This document shows positions 18,873 through 27,939 of a stretch of DNA of 64,000 nt, one piece after another. The stretch spans positions 53,696 through 117,695 of the forward strand of contig CAVTZY010000058.1 of the NCBI GenBank assembly GCA_963739235.1, given 5' to 3'. Numbering within the stretch: position 1 is the stretch's first letter; each line of letters begins with the position of its first letter. The position numbers and the translations under genes were made by a program. Under the pieces are notes generated by a model. The model was not told the origin of the DNA and searched no databases. It saw nothing but the letters and a program-made list of their open reading frames with translations. Source of the DNA: JAFNAG01 sp963739235 (lineage in GTDB: Bacteria > Acidobacteriota > UBA6911).

Positions 18873-20518
18873 CTATCTAACGTGAATCGCTCGCTTCGCG
18901 CCGTTGTTTTTGCGCTGGGCCGGAAGGCGGCCGTTGGAGCTGAGAATCTGCTCAACCTCGAACTTGTCGGCATCCATGACATATTGAATACTGCTGATCT
19001 CGGACGCCTCGCGAGTGAGAGCTGCAATATCGTCGCGCGAAATGTACTCGAGCGTGAATTTGCGGCTGCCGGCCATCAGTTGGCGCAGCCCCTGGGCCAG
19101 GCGTTCGTAGTATGTGTAGAGGCCCAGAGCGCCGCAGGGAATCCGCTCAAACTCCTTTTCTCCCAGCTCTTTTTTGAGCGTGGCGGCAGTGACGAAGATT
19201 TCCTCCTTGGCATTTCCAAAACGTTCGACATAAACCGGCAATTGCTGGCTTTCAATCGCGAGCCCGATTGTCTTGCCCACCATGGCCGCAGCGACGGGGG
19301 CGCGGGCCATTCCCACCATTTTCACAAAAGGCGCGCCAAGGGCCAGACCCTTGAAAATCTGATCCTCGAAGGTGAATCCGCCGGCCACCACGAGTGGGGG
19401 CACATACTTTTTCATGCCGGCGAGCCGTTTCGCGTATTGATAAAGAAGCGAATGAAGCTCGACCGGCGGAACACCCCATTCGTTCATCATGCGCCAGGGG
19501 CTCATGCCGGTGCCGCCGCCCGCGCCATCAACCGTCAGCAGATCGAGCTGGTATTTTGAAGCGAACGCGATGGCGCGTGCGAGATCCGCAGGACGATAGG
19601 CGCCGGTCTTCAGGAATACGTATTTGGCCCCGGCCTTGCGCAGTTCGGCAACTCTCTTGGCGAACGATTCCTCGGTCACCATGCCGACACGCGAATGCCT
19701 CTCGAATTCCTTGAAGGCTCCCCGTTGAAACGCGTCGATCACGTCGGGATCCGTCGGATTCGGCAGGACGATATAGCCGCGTTCATAGAGCATCTGCGCT
19801 TTTTTCAGATTGCGGATTTTCACTTCGCCGCCGATGTCCTTGGCGCCCTGTCCCCATTTCAGCTCGACGCATTCCACGCCCAGCTTTTCGATGGCGTATT
19901 CCTGCACCCCAAGTCGGGTATCTTCGACATTGGCCTGGACGATGATCGCGCCCTAGCCATCGCGCTGGTAGTCCTTGTAGAGCTTGACGCGGCGCTTCAG
20001 ATCAGCGGTATCGACCACCGTCCGTTCTTGATTACGGCATCCACGTCCATGCCGACGACATTTTCGCCGATGGTCAGGCCGGTGCCGGACAAGCGCGGAG
20101 CCGATGGCAAGGCCTTCCCAATTGTTCTTGGCGATGTCGGTCGAGCCGATGCCCGGAATGATCCAGGGATAGCGGAACTTGATGCCCTTGTCGTGGCCAA
20201 GGATGACATTCGAGGTTTACAGCGGGGAAAATGGCCTTGTCGCTGTCCTGCTGCGATGCCGTGCGCGCCGACGGCGGTGCCCATGATGTTGAAATGGGAA
20301 TAGTCCACCGGATAGGCTTTCTCCGCGGCGGTCGTGATCACTCCAAACGGCTGGGGGTAGATCACCTCGTGACCCCGGTAGGCCGACTTGCCGATCTCAC
20401 ACATTCCGACGCAGCCGTCCACGCAGGTGACGCACATGCCGGAAGCGGGCACGATCGAGCCTTCGGTCCTGTTCTTGGTCAGAGTGGCTGCAGAGGAGTT
20501 TATGCGAGATAGCGACAT
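18873..20518 (-). CDS. GltB-type FMN-binding glutamate synthase-like protein, frame-shifted
   Basis: Resembles the FMN/synthase domain of glutamate synthase, as in archaeal-type stand-alone forms. The N-terminus has a four-Cys cluster (GMCVTCVDGCVGMCEIGKSA), consistent with an Fe-S site. The C-terminal half is continuous and carries VDGAGGGTGMSPWRMMNEWG, VVAGGFTFEDQIFKGLALGA and FVKMVGMARAP, the FMN-barrel signature. Between 19950 and 20260 at least three frameshifts and one amber codon (19953-19955) interrupt it, but homologous pieces such as YPWIIPGIGSTDIAKNNWEG are readable in turn. GGAGG precedes the ATG at 20518. It follows the Fe-S gene by 18 bp and so belongs to the redox operon. No amidotransferase domain is present, so it need not make glutamate. 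Confidence 0.75.
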
Positions 20519-20536
20519 TTCCATTCCTCCTTTTAT

Positions 20537-21217
20537 CTAGTCTTTTTTGATTTCACACGCGACACAAGGCTTCATGTAGCACATCATGTCGTCAAACTGT
20601 TCTTTCTCGATGCAGGCGGGCTGAGATTGGCGCAGCCGCCGCAGATCGCCTTTTCCGGCTCGGTATAGGTGCATCGGAGCTGGCAGGCCGGGCAGACATA
20701 CATGCAGCCGCCGCACAGCCGGCAGACTTCCGACTTGACTGTCGAATGGGGTGCCGATGCTCCGCTTTTCGCCTCTGCCGCGGAAACCGATGGCGCTCGG
20801 CCATCATCTGTTCTTCGCACATGCGCACGCAGAGGCCGCAGAGAATACAGTCCTCGTATTCCTGCCGGAAGCGCTGCTGCCGCACATCATGCGCGGATGC
20901 CAGATCCTGAATGACTTTGGACTGCGGGCATGATGCCAGAAGGAGTTCCAGGATCATCTTGCGCGCGCGCACCACCCGCGTCAGAGGCGGTGCGAACCTT
21001 CAGCCCCTCTTCCACCGGATAGGTGCAGGACGAGACCAGCTTGGCTTTGGCACCCTCGCCGATCTCCACCACGCACAGCCGGCAGGCGCCGTAAGGCGGA
21101 AAGCCCCTCCATGTGGCACAGGGTCGGGATGGGAAAGCCCAGAAACTTCGCGGCTTCCAGCAGCGTCGTGCCTTCCTCGAATGACGCGTTCAGGCCGTTC
21201 ATATTGAGTCTAATCAC
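20537..21217 (-). CDS. 2Fe-2S / 4Fe-4S electron-transfer protein (NuoG/HndD N-terminal type), frame-shifted
   Basis: The GTG at 21217 overlaps the stop of the NuoF-like fusion gene. The protein starts with a plant-type 2Fe-2S domain (FEEGTTLLEAAKFLGFPIPT, then C and a frameshifted C-x2-C). It continues with the region VRARKMILELLLASCP, then ferredoxin-type clusters (CILCGLCVRMC and CRLCGGCMYVCPACQ), and ends MMCYMKPCVACEIKKD before the TAG at 20537. This order mirrors the N-terminal part of NuoG and of Fe-Fe hydrogenases, but the hydrogenase H-cluster domain is absent. Several single-base frameshifts must be bridged. Likely role: wiring electrons between the NuoF-like flavin and the FMN protein encoded next. 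Confidence 0.7.
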
Positions 21218-24200
21218 GCTACCTTGCCTCCAATGGTGCCCTCAGCATCCTCTTTCGGTTTTGTGAACTCCAGGTCGCAACGCAGGCATCTTCTCGCCTC
21301 AAGTCGGGCGTCTTCTTCCGACAGAGCCAGCTCCACCTCAGCGAAGCTGCGTCCTGCGTTGATCCATTGCCGCCTGCGGGGGCTCCACTCCGCGGGCTTG
21401 AGCCGATTCCTCCTCGCTGAGCTGGCAGGATTCGACGTAGGCCTGCGGCAGCCTTATAGTCTCCGGTTGATTGAGAGTCTCGCTCCGAAGGTAGCGGTCG
21501 ATCATCATGGCCGCCCTTTTGCCGGCGGCGATCGCCTGGACTACCGTGTTGGGGCCGGTGACCACATCTCCGCCCGCAAAGACTCCCGGCCGGCTCGTGC
21601 ATAGCGTCTCTTTGTCATAGCGGATCGTGCCCTGCGGGGTGACTTCGATACCCATCGAAGAGATGAAATCGACGTCGGGCACATCGCCGATGGTCACAAT
21701 CAGGGTGTCGAAATCCATTGTGAACTCAGTCCCCGGAACGGGAACCGGGTTCCGCCGCCCGCTGGCATCCACATCGCCGAGTCGGTTCTTGATAAAGGTG
21801 GCCCCGCGCAATCTGCGGTTCTTGGAGAGTATCTTCAAGGGCGATACCAGGGTTTCGAGCTTCACTCCTTCTGCGATGGCAGCGTCCACTTCGTCTGCCA
21901 ATGCGGGCATCTCCTGTCGTGTCCGCCGGTACAACATGGTGACGTTCTGCACGCCTGCCTGACGCAGCGCCACCCGCGCGGCGTCGACTGCTGAATTGCC
22001 CCCTCCGATCACGCCGACGCGACCTCTGGCCGAATTCCGGCCTCTAAGGTTGTAATCCTTGAGGTAGCCTATGGCCGGAAGCACGCCGCGGACGCCCTCG
22101 CCCTTGATGTTCAGCTTGCGGCTCTTGTGCGCTCCCATGGCCAGGAAGACGGCCGCGAAACCCCTCTCGAACAGTCCGTCGATGGTAAAGTCCTTGCCCA
22201 AGGACTTCCCGCAGTGGAGTGTCACATTCTCGTCAAGCAGTGATTCGATTTCCTTTTGCAGAGTGTTGCGCGGAAGCCGGTAGGCCGGTATTCCGCCGCT
22301 CAGCATTCCTCCGGGAACCTCCTCCGATTCGAGGACAGTCACCTGGTATCCCGACAGGGAAAGATAATGCGCCGCTGTCAGGCCGGCCGGGCCGGAGCCG
22401 ACGACCGCCACCTTCGCCTCTTTCTGAGCGGTCTCGGCCGCTCGCACCGGCTTGTAGGTCGAGGGATCAATGTGATCGGTGATGAAACGTTTCAAGGCAC
22501 GGATCGCAACCGGCCGATTCCCCGTCGTCCCCAGCCGGCAGTGCGCTTCGCAGCGATGATCGCACACCCTGGCACATACCGACGGGAAAGGATTTGTCTC
22601 CCGGATCACCCGGTACGCTTCTTCGTACTCGCCCCGAGCCAGATGCGCGACATAACGCCAGGGTTCCGTGCCTATCGGACAGGCAGCCTGGCACGGTGAT
22701 CCGACCAAATCACGGCAGACGAAGGCGTCGCATCTCTTGTTCCAGATGTGGCGTTCGTACTCATTGCGGAAATATTTGAGCGTGGTAAGCACAGGATTGG
22801 AAGCTGTCTGCCCAAGGCCGCACATGGTCGTGTCTTTCACTACCTGCGCCAGCTCCTCGAGCAGGTCGAGGTCGGCCAGAGACGCCTTGCCTTTGGTGAC
22901 ATCCTCCAGGATCTCGTGCATCCGCTGCGTCCCCTTTCGGCAGGTGAGACACTTGCCGCAGGACTCGTCTTTTAGGAAATTCATGAAATATTTCGCGACA
23001 TCCACCATGCAGGTGTTTTCGTCCATGACGATCATGCCGCCCGAGCCCATGATCGATCCCGCCTGAGTCAGGCTGTCGTAGTCTATGGGAAGGTCGAACA
23101 TGCTTGCCGGGATACACCCGCCGGAAGGTCCACCGGTCTGAACCGCTTTGATCTTGGCGTCGCCCACCGGTCCGCCGCCGATATCGTGAACGAGCCGGCT
23201 GATCTGCATCCCCAGGGGCACCTCGACCAGTCCGGTGTTCTTGATCTTTCCGACCAGGGAAAAGATCTTGGTGCCGCTGTTACCGGGCACGCCGACCTTT
23301 GTGAATTCTTCTGCACCGCGGTTGATGATGACCGGTATGTTGGCCAGAGTCTCGACGTTGTTGATGCAGGTAGGATGACCCCAGATTCCCTTTGCAATCG
23401 GGTAGGGCGGCCGCTGCCTTGGTTCCCCCATGCGGCCCTCAATCGACTTGATCAGGGCAGTTTCCTCGCCGCACACAAAGGCGCCCGCGCCCCGGACGAT
23501 GTCGATGTCGAGATCGATGCCGGTGCCCAATATGTTGCCGCCGAGAAGGCCGAGCTCGCGGGCCTGCCGGAGCGCGATGAGCGTGTGCTTGATTGCCAGG
23601 GGATATTCCGTGCGCACATAGATGTATCCCCGGGTCGCTCCGATCGCCATCCCTGCAATCATCATTCCTTCGATGATGCCGTGCGGATTTCCCTCCAGCA
23701 GGCTGCGGTCCATGTATGCGCCGGGATCGCCTTCGTCGCAATTGCAGACAATATATTTATGCTCACCTTTTTTGCCGGAAGCCCTGGCCAATTCCCATTT
23801 TCTGCCGGTCGGAAAGCCGGCGCCGCCGCGCCCTCTGAGGCCTGATTTCTTTACCTCGCTGATGATCCACTCGGGATCATTCGCCGACAAAGCCTTCTCC
23901 AGGGCCCCATAACCGCCCTGTCCGACGTAGTCGAATATCCTGATCGGGTCGAGCTTCTGGTTGTTCCCCAGGATGGTGCGGGTTTGCATCTTGAAGAAAG
24001 GAATATCCTCCTGCACGAGGCAGGGGTGATGCTGCGACCGGCTCAGTGTAGATCAACTCCTCTTCGACATGGCCTCGTATCGCCGAGTCGATGATGCGAG
24101 GGACATCGGACATCTTGAGCTTGGGGTAGAGATGGCGGCCGGGCTCAATGACCACGAATGGGTCCATCTCACAGAATCCCTGACACCCGGTGATTCTGAG

Positions 24201-24392
24201 CCCAATCTTCTCCTGTAACGCGTGATCAATGATGTAGCGTTTTATGATTCGGATGACATCGTCGGAGCCGCTCGCGAGCCCGCCCGTTCCGGCGCAGACA
24301 ACTACGGTCGGCTTGTCATATTGAATCTCACGCTCGCTTTGTATGCGCCGGCGAAAATCAGACAACTCGTCCAAGGATGCAAGTCTCTTCAT
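21214..24392 (-). CDS. Fusion: thioredoxin-like 2Fe-2S + NuoF-type NADH/FMN + GltD-type FAD oxidoreductase
   Basis: Predicted flavoprotein core of about 1,060 residues. Residues 1-120 form a thioredoxin-like ferredoxin (CAGTGGLASGSDDV, then CQGFCEMDP). Next comes a NuoF domain with the FMN/NADH motifs GRGGAGFPTGRKWE and CDEGDPGAYMDRSLLEGNPH, plus the 4Fe-4S site SCGKCLTCRKGTQRM. A GltD-like part follows, with cysteines CQAACPIG and CARVCDHRCEAHCR, an FAD site VVGSGPAGLTAAHYLS and a second nucleotide site VIGGGNSAVDAARVAL. Two frameshifts, near 24015 and 21345, split the open frames; bridging them restores the family order and a C-terminal CLRCDLEF. It binds FMN, FAD and pyridine nucleotide, so electron bifurcation is possible but unproven. 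Confidence 0.8.
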
Positions 24393-24420
24393 ATTCCAGA
24401 TCCTCTGCCAGACACTCTTG

Positions 24421-24828
24421 CTATAAGTTGACGCCGGTCAGATCCAGCATGTGGCCTTCACATCCGCGCCGGGAGCAGATCTGCATCACGCCGCCGCTGC
24501 GCACGATCATGGGCACCATTGGTGCACCGCACTCGAAGCAGCTGGATGCGGATACAAGCTCACCGTGACAGTGCGGGCAAAAGAAATTCACGACCGCCCC
24601 TTTGGGAATCAACTGCTCATATTGGACCGGAGGCCTGCCGTAGAGAGAGGAAAGTCTCAGCCAGCCATACAGATGATTAAACGAAACTGTAATACGGATC
24701 GATGGAAAGCCGTCTATGCAGTGAGTTCGATCTATCAGGCTGTGATTGCAGCGAGGGCAGTTGACTTCAATCGGGAAAAATGCGCTGGTCTTCTCTGCCC
24801 TCGATTGCCGCCGGTCCCGCCCTTGCAA
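24421..24828 (-). CDS. Zinc-ribbon protein of the redox operon
   Basis: Up to 135 residues with three cysteine pairs: CPRCNHSL near the start, CPHCHGELV and CFECGAPMVP in the middle, then a late CSRRGCEGHMLDL. Four CxxC-like knuckles suggest two zinc sites, though Fe-S ligation cannot be excluded. It lies between the NuoE-like gene and the NuoF fusion and overlaps the NuoE stop. The annotated TTG at 24828 is in frame but probably too far upstream; a start close to the NuoE stop (about 24770) fits translational coupling. Possibly an assembly factor or extra subunit; the function is not known to me. Confidence 0.6.
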   Translation of the reverse strand: MQGRDRRQSRAEKTSAFFPIEVNCPRCNHSLIDRTHCIDGFPSIRITVSFNHLYGWLRLSSLYGRPPVQYEQLIPKGAVVNFFCPHCHGELVSASSCFECGAPMVPMIVRSGGVMQICSRRGCEGHMLDLTGVNL

Positions 24829-25270
24829 TGTCGAGTACCGACATGACCTTTCGGGTCGTCATATGCGGAGAGTAGCGGCCATCGATTACGACCACCGGCC
24901 CCAATGCGCAGGCTCCGAGGCAGTTGACCGTCTCAAGTGTGAATTCCCGGTCGGCAGTTGTCTGTCCGGGTTTGATGCCGAGTTGGCGCTGGACCTCCTT
25001 GGCAACGCAGGGCGCGTTGCGCACATGGCAGGCCGTGCCCAGGCAAACCGACACCAGATGCTTCCCTCGCGGCTTCAGGCTGAAGGCTCTAAAAAACGTG
25101 GCAACGCCATAGACATCGACCAGCGATTTTCCGGTCTTTTCCGCAACCAGCTTGAGGGCCTCTTCGGTCAGATAACTATATCGGCCCTGGATCTCCTCGA
25201 GAATGGATATCAGCCCGCCACCGTCGGTTTTGTTCCTCTCAACAATTGCCTCAACATCGTCCGATTTCAT
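24767..25270 (-). CDS. NuoE/HndA-type 2Fe-2S subunit
   Basis: A 167-residue thioredoxin-like ferredoxin subunit, the partner of NuoF-type NADH modules. The N-terminal helical domain (GGLISILEEIQGRYSYLTEE, LVDVYGVATFFRAFSL) and the four-Cys 2Fe-2S site (CLGTACHVRNAP and NCLGACALGPVVVID) are intact. It also matches HndA/HoxE of NAD(P)-linked hydrogenases. The ATG at 25270 is the natural start. It is the second gene of the minus-strand operon driven from the sigma-54 site at 25.8 kb. The frame is intact, in contrast to its downstream neighbours. Confidence 0.9.
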   Translation of the reverse strand: MKSDDVEAIVERNKTDGGGLISILEEIQGRYSYLTEEALKLVAEKTGKSLVDVYGVATFFRAFSLKPRGKHLVSVCLGTACHVRNAPCVAKEVQRQLGIKPGQTTADREFTLETVNCLGACALGPVVVIDGRYSPHMTTRKVMSVLDIARAGPAAIEGREDQRIFPD

Positions 25271-25329
25271 GCTGCGCCTTTCAGAGGAATGAGATTACCG
25301 AAATCGACGAGATGCCTGATGGGCGCTCT

Positions 25330-25719
25330 CTATATGTACTCTTCGCAGTGCCAGATGCTGTCGCCGGGAGTGCGCAGCGTGCAGGTCTTGCGGACTTCGC
25401 AGTTGATGCAAAGCCCCTTGTACTGCTCTGACTCCTTTTCAACCGATACTGCCTCTGATTGCGATTCCAAACCCAGGCGCGGGAGATCTGCACGAGACGG
25501 GGCCACGCGATCATCGAATTCGTCGCATTCGAGAACAGGTCGCGGAGTGTCCCGGCGGAAACTGCAGGTTACCGCGTAATTGCATGTCGAGCAAATCCCC
25601 AGAAAAACGGTGGGCGTAGCGCGAGTCGCTTCCTGCCATTTCCTTTCGACATGTTCCGCGACTCTCTTTCTGCTGATTCTCCTTGCAAGCCCTTTTGGGC
25701 GGTCCTTGACCAGTGTCAT
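25330..25719 (-). CDS. Cysteine-rich protein with two repeated Cys motifs
   Basis: A 129-residue protein with two copies of a pattern: GICSTCNYAVTCSFRRDTPR ending LECDEF, and GLCINCEVRKTCTLRTPGDS ending WHCEEY. Each copy is C-x2-C-x(4-5)-C-x(12-15)-C followed by an acidic-aromatic end, likely a metal or Fe-S site. The basic N-terminus (KDRPKGLARRISRKRVAEH) has no signal peptide. It is the first gene after the sigma-54 promoter and so part of the redox operon. I recall similar small proteins beside hydrogenase-like operons of sulfate reducers, without a known role. Confidence 0.65.
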   Translation of the reverse strand: MTLVKDRPKGLARRISRKRVAEHVERKWQEATRATPTVFLGICSTCNYAVTCSFRRDTPRPVLECDEFDDRVAPSRADLPRLGLESQSEAVSVEKESEQYKGLCINCEVRKTCTLRTPGDSIWHCEEYI

Positions 25720-25800
25720 TGCCTTCCCTCCTTGCTAAGATGTCTGAATCCGGCCCCTCAAGAAAAGAACCCACTTGAGCGGCCGTCGATCTCAAACAAG

Positions 25801-25815
25801 GCAATATACGTGCCA
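25801..25815 (-). promoter_or_regulatory. Sigma-54 (-24/-12) promoter of the redox operon
   Basis: On the minus strand the sequence is TGGCAC, five bases (GTATA), then TTGCC, an almost exact match to TGGCAC-N5-TTGCW. It lies about 80 bp upstream of the Cys-rich gene, giving an mRNA start near 25790. An NtrC-type activator is encoded in the same cluster, which strengthens the call. Confidence 0.8.
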
Positions 25816-25868
25816 GAGCGAACAGAAGGTCGCTATTCTGAATGCCGTTTTAAACAAGCTTCCTAAGG

Positions 25869-25901
25869 CAAGACAGACAATTGATTACGGTGAGTGTCTT
25901 G
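25869..25901. promoter_or_regulatory. Inverted repeat, possible enhancer for the NtrC-type regulator
   Basis: CAAGACA and TGTCTTG, perfect 7-bp arms 19 bp apart, centred about 75 bp upstream of the sigma-54 element. The position suits an upstream activating site for a dimeric regulator. Chance occurrence is possible. Confidence 0.4.
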
Positions 25902-26283
25902 GTTTGGGCCGAACCTCCGCTTATTAGCCGCAGAAGTGCGGATTGCTTTTTGCAGCGGTGAATAATGTCCCACCGGGGAGTATTTCGCCAGATCGTTAAT
26001 AGGAGAGCGCTGCTCGATCTTCCCGAGCCGATCCCCTCCACCGTTCCGCTGCCTCCCGCAGAATGGGCGGCATTTCGGGTGATCGGAAAATAAAGTGGCA
26101 ATCAGCCACGGCCGCCCGCGTCCACGTGGGTCGCGGCTGCCAGACATGCCCCTCCTCATGTCTCCCAACATGGCGCCGATTTTCATGCGTCGTAGGATGC
26201 GCCCCCGGCGCATGTGGGACTGCTTCGGCAAGCGTCGCAGTTGTGATCGTAATCTTGATCGGCTTTGGATGTCCCTGCAATAG
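25902..26283. other. Unassigned region before the integrase remnant
   Basis: Several open frames of 80-95 codons overlap here on both strands, but none shows a recognisable protein or a convincing start. The missing N-terminal part of the integrase is not found here in any frame I read. Confidence 0.35.
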
Positions 26284-26728
26284 CGACCACGATCACGAGC
26301 CACAACCGCAGATCCCTTGCAGGTGCTGCGAAAGGATCGCCTCGAGGCGTGGTTTGGACGCGATAAGGAGCCGCTCGTCGCCTCGGGCCTCTGGGATGAC
26401 ATCGCGAAATTGCCGAAGGCAATCTTCTGCAACGAGGACGGCGGATACATGGATCGGACCAACCTGGCACACCGCCACTTCCTGCGCTGCCTCCAGGCGG
26501 CCGGGCTAAAGCGCCAACGTTATCATAACCTGCGTCCATACATTTGCTTCCCTGCTCCTGACAGCCGGCGCGCCGATCGCTTACGTATCGGAGCAGATGG
26601 GGCACTCGAGCATTGAGTTGACCGTAAAACGCTATGGGCACCTCCAGCCCGGAGCGAATCGCAAGTTCATCAACAACCTTCCGGGCACAAAAAACGCAAT
26701 CCCCGCGCAACTGGCCGAGGAGGCCTGA
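26284..26728 (+). pseudogene. C-terminal remnant of a tyrosine recombinase (phage-type integrase)
   Basis: About 147 codons match the catalytic end of tyrosine integrases: FCNEDGGYMDRTNLAHRHFL, then YHNLR, HTFASLLLTAG, VSEQMGHSSIELTVKRYGHL and a C-terminal tail. Arg of RHTFAS, His of GHSS and the Tyr nucleophile in RYGH are all present. An extra C near 26544 shifts the frame inside the RHTFAS motif. A TAG at 26281-26283 closes the frame on the left and the core-binding N-terminal domain is missing. It sits 94 bp from the 3' end of tRNA-Gly, the usual place for the integrase of an element inserted in that tRNA. Confidence 0.8.
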
Positions 26729-26821
26729 GAAAATGCGCAACCCAGGCGCAACCAACCTACTAAAAAATTTGCACTTTGTTCTTTCCTGTTCCGCTAAGTT
26801 ATTGTTGGATTTAGCTTTTGG

Positions 26822-26896
<75 letters not shown>

Positions 26897-26916
26897 TCGC
26901 TTCAGAAGCCAGCGTC

Positions 26917-26946
26917 ATACTATCGAAGCTGCTTGCGCTAAGTCAA
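26917..26946 (-). promoter_or_regulatory. Predicted promoter for tRNA-Gly
   Basis: In the minus sense TTGACT and TAGTAT are 18 bp apart, ending 20 bp before the tRNA 5' end. Good boxes and a stable-RNA position. Confidence 0.5.
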
Positions 26947-26961
26947 TGGGCTCAATCAGGG

Positions 26962-27939
26962 TCAGAACATCTGCGTGCGCCAGAGGTCGTGAATCTGGAT
27001 CACGCCAAGGATGCTATTTCCGCCATCGACGACCACCAGGCTGGTAATCTTCAGTTCCTCCATTTTAGCGAGCGCCGAGGTAGCCGCCTGGTCAGGGGAG
27101 ATTGTCTTTGGCTTCCGGGTCATGCACGCGCCGGCCGTTAATCGCAGCGGATCGGCGGCCCGCTGCAGCAATCGCCGCAGATCGCCGTCGGAAATCACCC
27201 CTGCCAGCTTGCCGGCCGCATCCGCTACCGCGGTCATGCCCAGGGTCTTTCGCGACATTTCGTAGATGACCTCACTCATGGGCGTATCTTCAGAAACAAT
27301 CGGCGCCGCCTCACCCGAGTGCATGAGATCGCCTACCCTGAGCATTTTCCTCCCGATGCTGCCTGCCGGATGGAAATTGGCAAAATCCTCCAGCTTTAAA
27401 CCCTTGCGCTCCATCAGCGCCATGGCCAGGGCATCACCCATCGCCAGGGCAGCCGCAGTGCTGGTTGTAGGCGCGAGCCCGAAAGGGCATGCTTCCTCAG
27501 CCACGCTCACATCCAGATTCACATCGGCCAGCCGTGCCAGCGTAGATTCAGGATCTCCCGCCATGGCGATCAGAGGCAGCCCGAGCCGCTTCACCACATT
27601 GAGAATCTGCAGGATCTCGCCCGTCTCACCACTCTTCGATACTGCCAGTACAACATCGTTCGGCCCAAGGAGGCCAAGGTCGCCGTGCATCGCTTCGGCC
27701 GCATGCAGAAAGATCGCCGGCGAGCCGGTACTGCTCAATGTAGCAGCGATCTTCTTGCAGATGATGCCGGATTTGCCCATGCCCGTAACGGCAATCTTAC
27801 CCGCGCAGGAGGCCGCAATTTCGACTGCGCGCACAAACATGCCGCTCAGACGCGGGCACAAGTGCGCGCACGGCTGCCGCCTCCAGCTCCAGCACACGAA
27901 TGGCAGTCGCCAGCGCGGATCCTTCGACACCACCATCAT
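26962..27939 (-). CDS. kdsD: Arabinose-5-phosphate isomerase, N-terminal frame scrambled
   Basis: Converts ribulose 5-phosphate to arabinose 5-phosphate, the first step to Kdo of LPS. An N-terminal SIS domain (KIAVTGMGKSGIICKKIAAT, SSTGSPAIFLHAAEAMHGDL, VSKSGETGEI) is followed by two CBS domains ending DGGNSILGVIQIHDLWR. Residues about 9-31 do not match, but an alternative frame there gives LATAIRVLELEAAAVRALVP, so two compensating indels are likely. The ATG at 27939 overlaps the kdsA stop (ATGA). It acts one step before KdsA, encoded directly upstream. Confidence 0.88.
   Translation of the reverse strand: MMVVSKDPRWRLPFVCWSWRRQPCAHLCPRLSGMFVRAVEIAASCAGKIAVTGMGKSGIICKKIAATLSSTGSPAIFLHAAEAMHGDLGLLGPNDVVLAVSKSGETGEILQILNVVKRLGLPLIAMAGDPESTLARLADVNLDVSVAEEACPFGLAPTTSTAAALAMGDALAMALMERKGLKLEDFANFHPAGSIGRKMLRVGDLMHSGEAAPIVSEDTPMSEVIYEMSRKTLGMTAVADAAGKLAGVISDGDLRRLLQRAADPLRLTAGACMTRKPKTISPDQAATSALAKMEELKITSLVVVDGGNSILGVIQIHDLWRTQMF

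Noticed and set aside
14866..20518. Genome-wide reassignment of TAG to tyrosine
   Set aside because: rpsT ends in TAG at 5300-5302 and the island 2Fe-2S gene ends in TAG at 20537-20539, so TAG works as a normal stop here.
18873..20518. Complete glutamate synthase large subunit
   Set aside because: No N-terminal glutamine amidotransferase domain and no GXGXG beta-helix region are seen; only the FMN synthase-type domain is present.
20537..21217. Fe-Fe hydrogenase large subunit
   Set aside because: Only the N-terminal 2Fe-2S/4Fe-4S part is present; the H-cluster motifs and domain are missing before the next gene.
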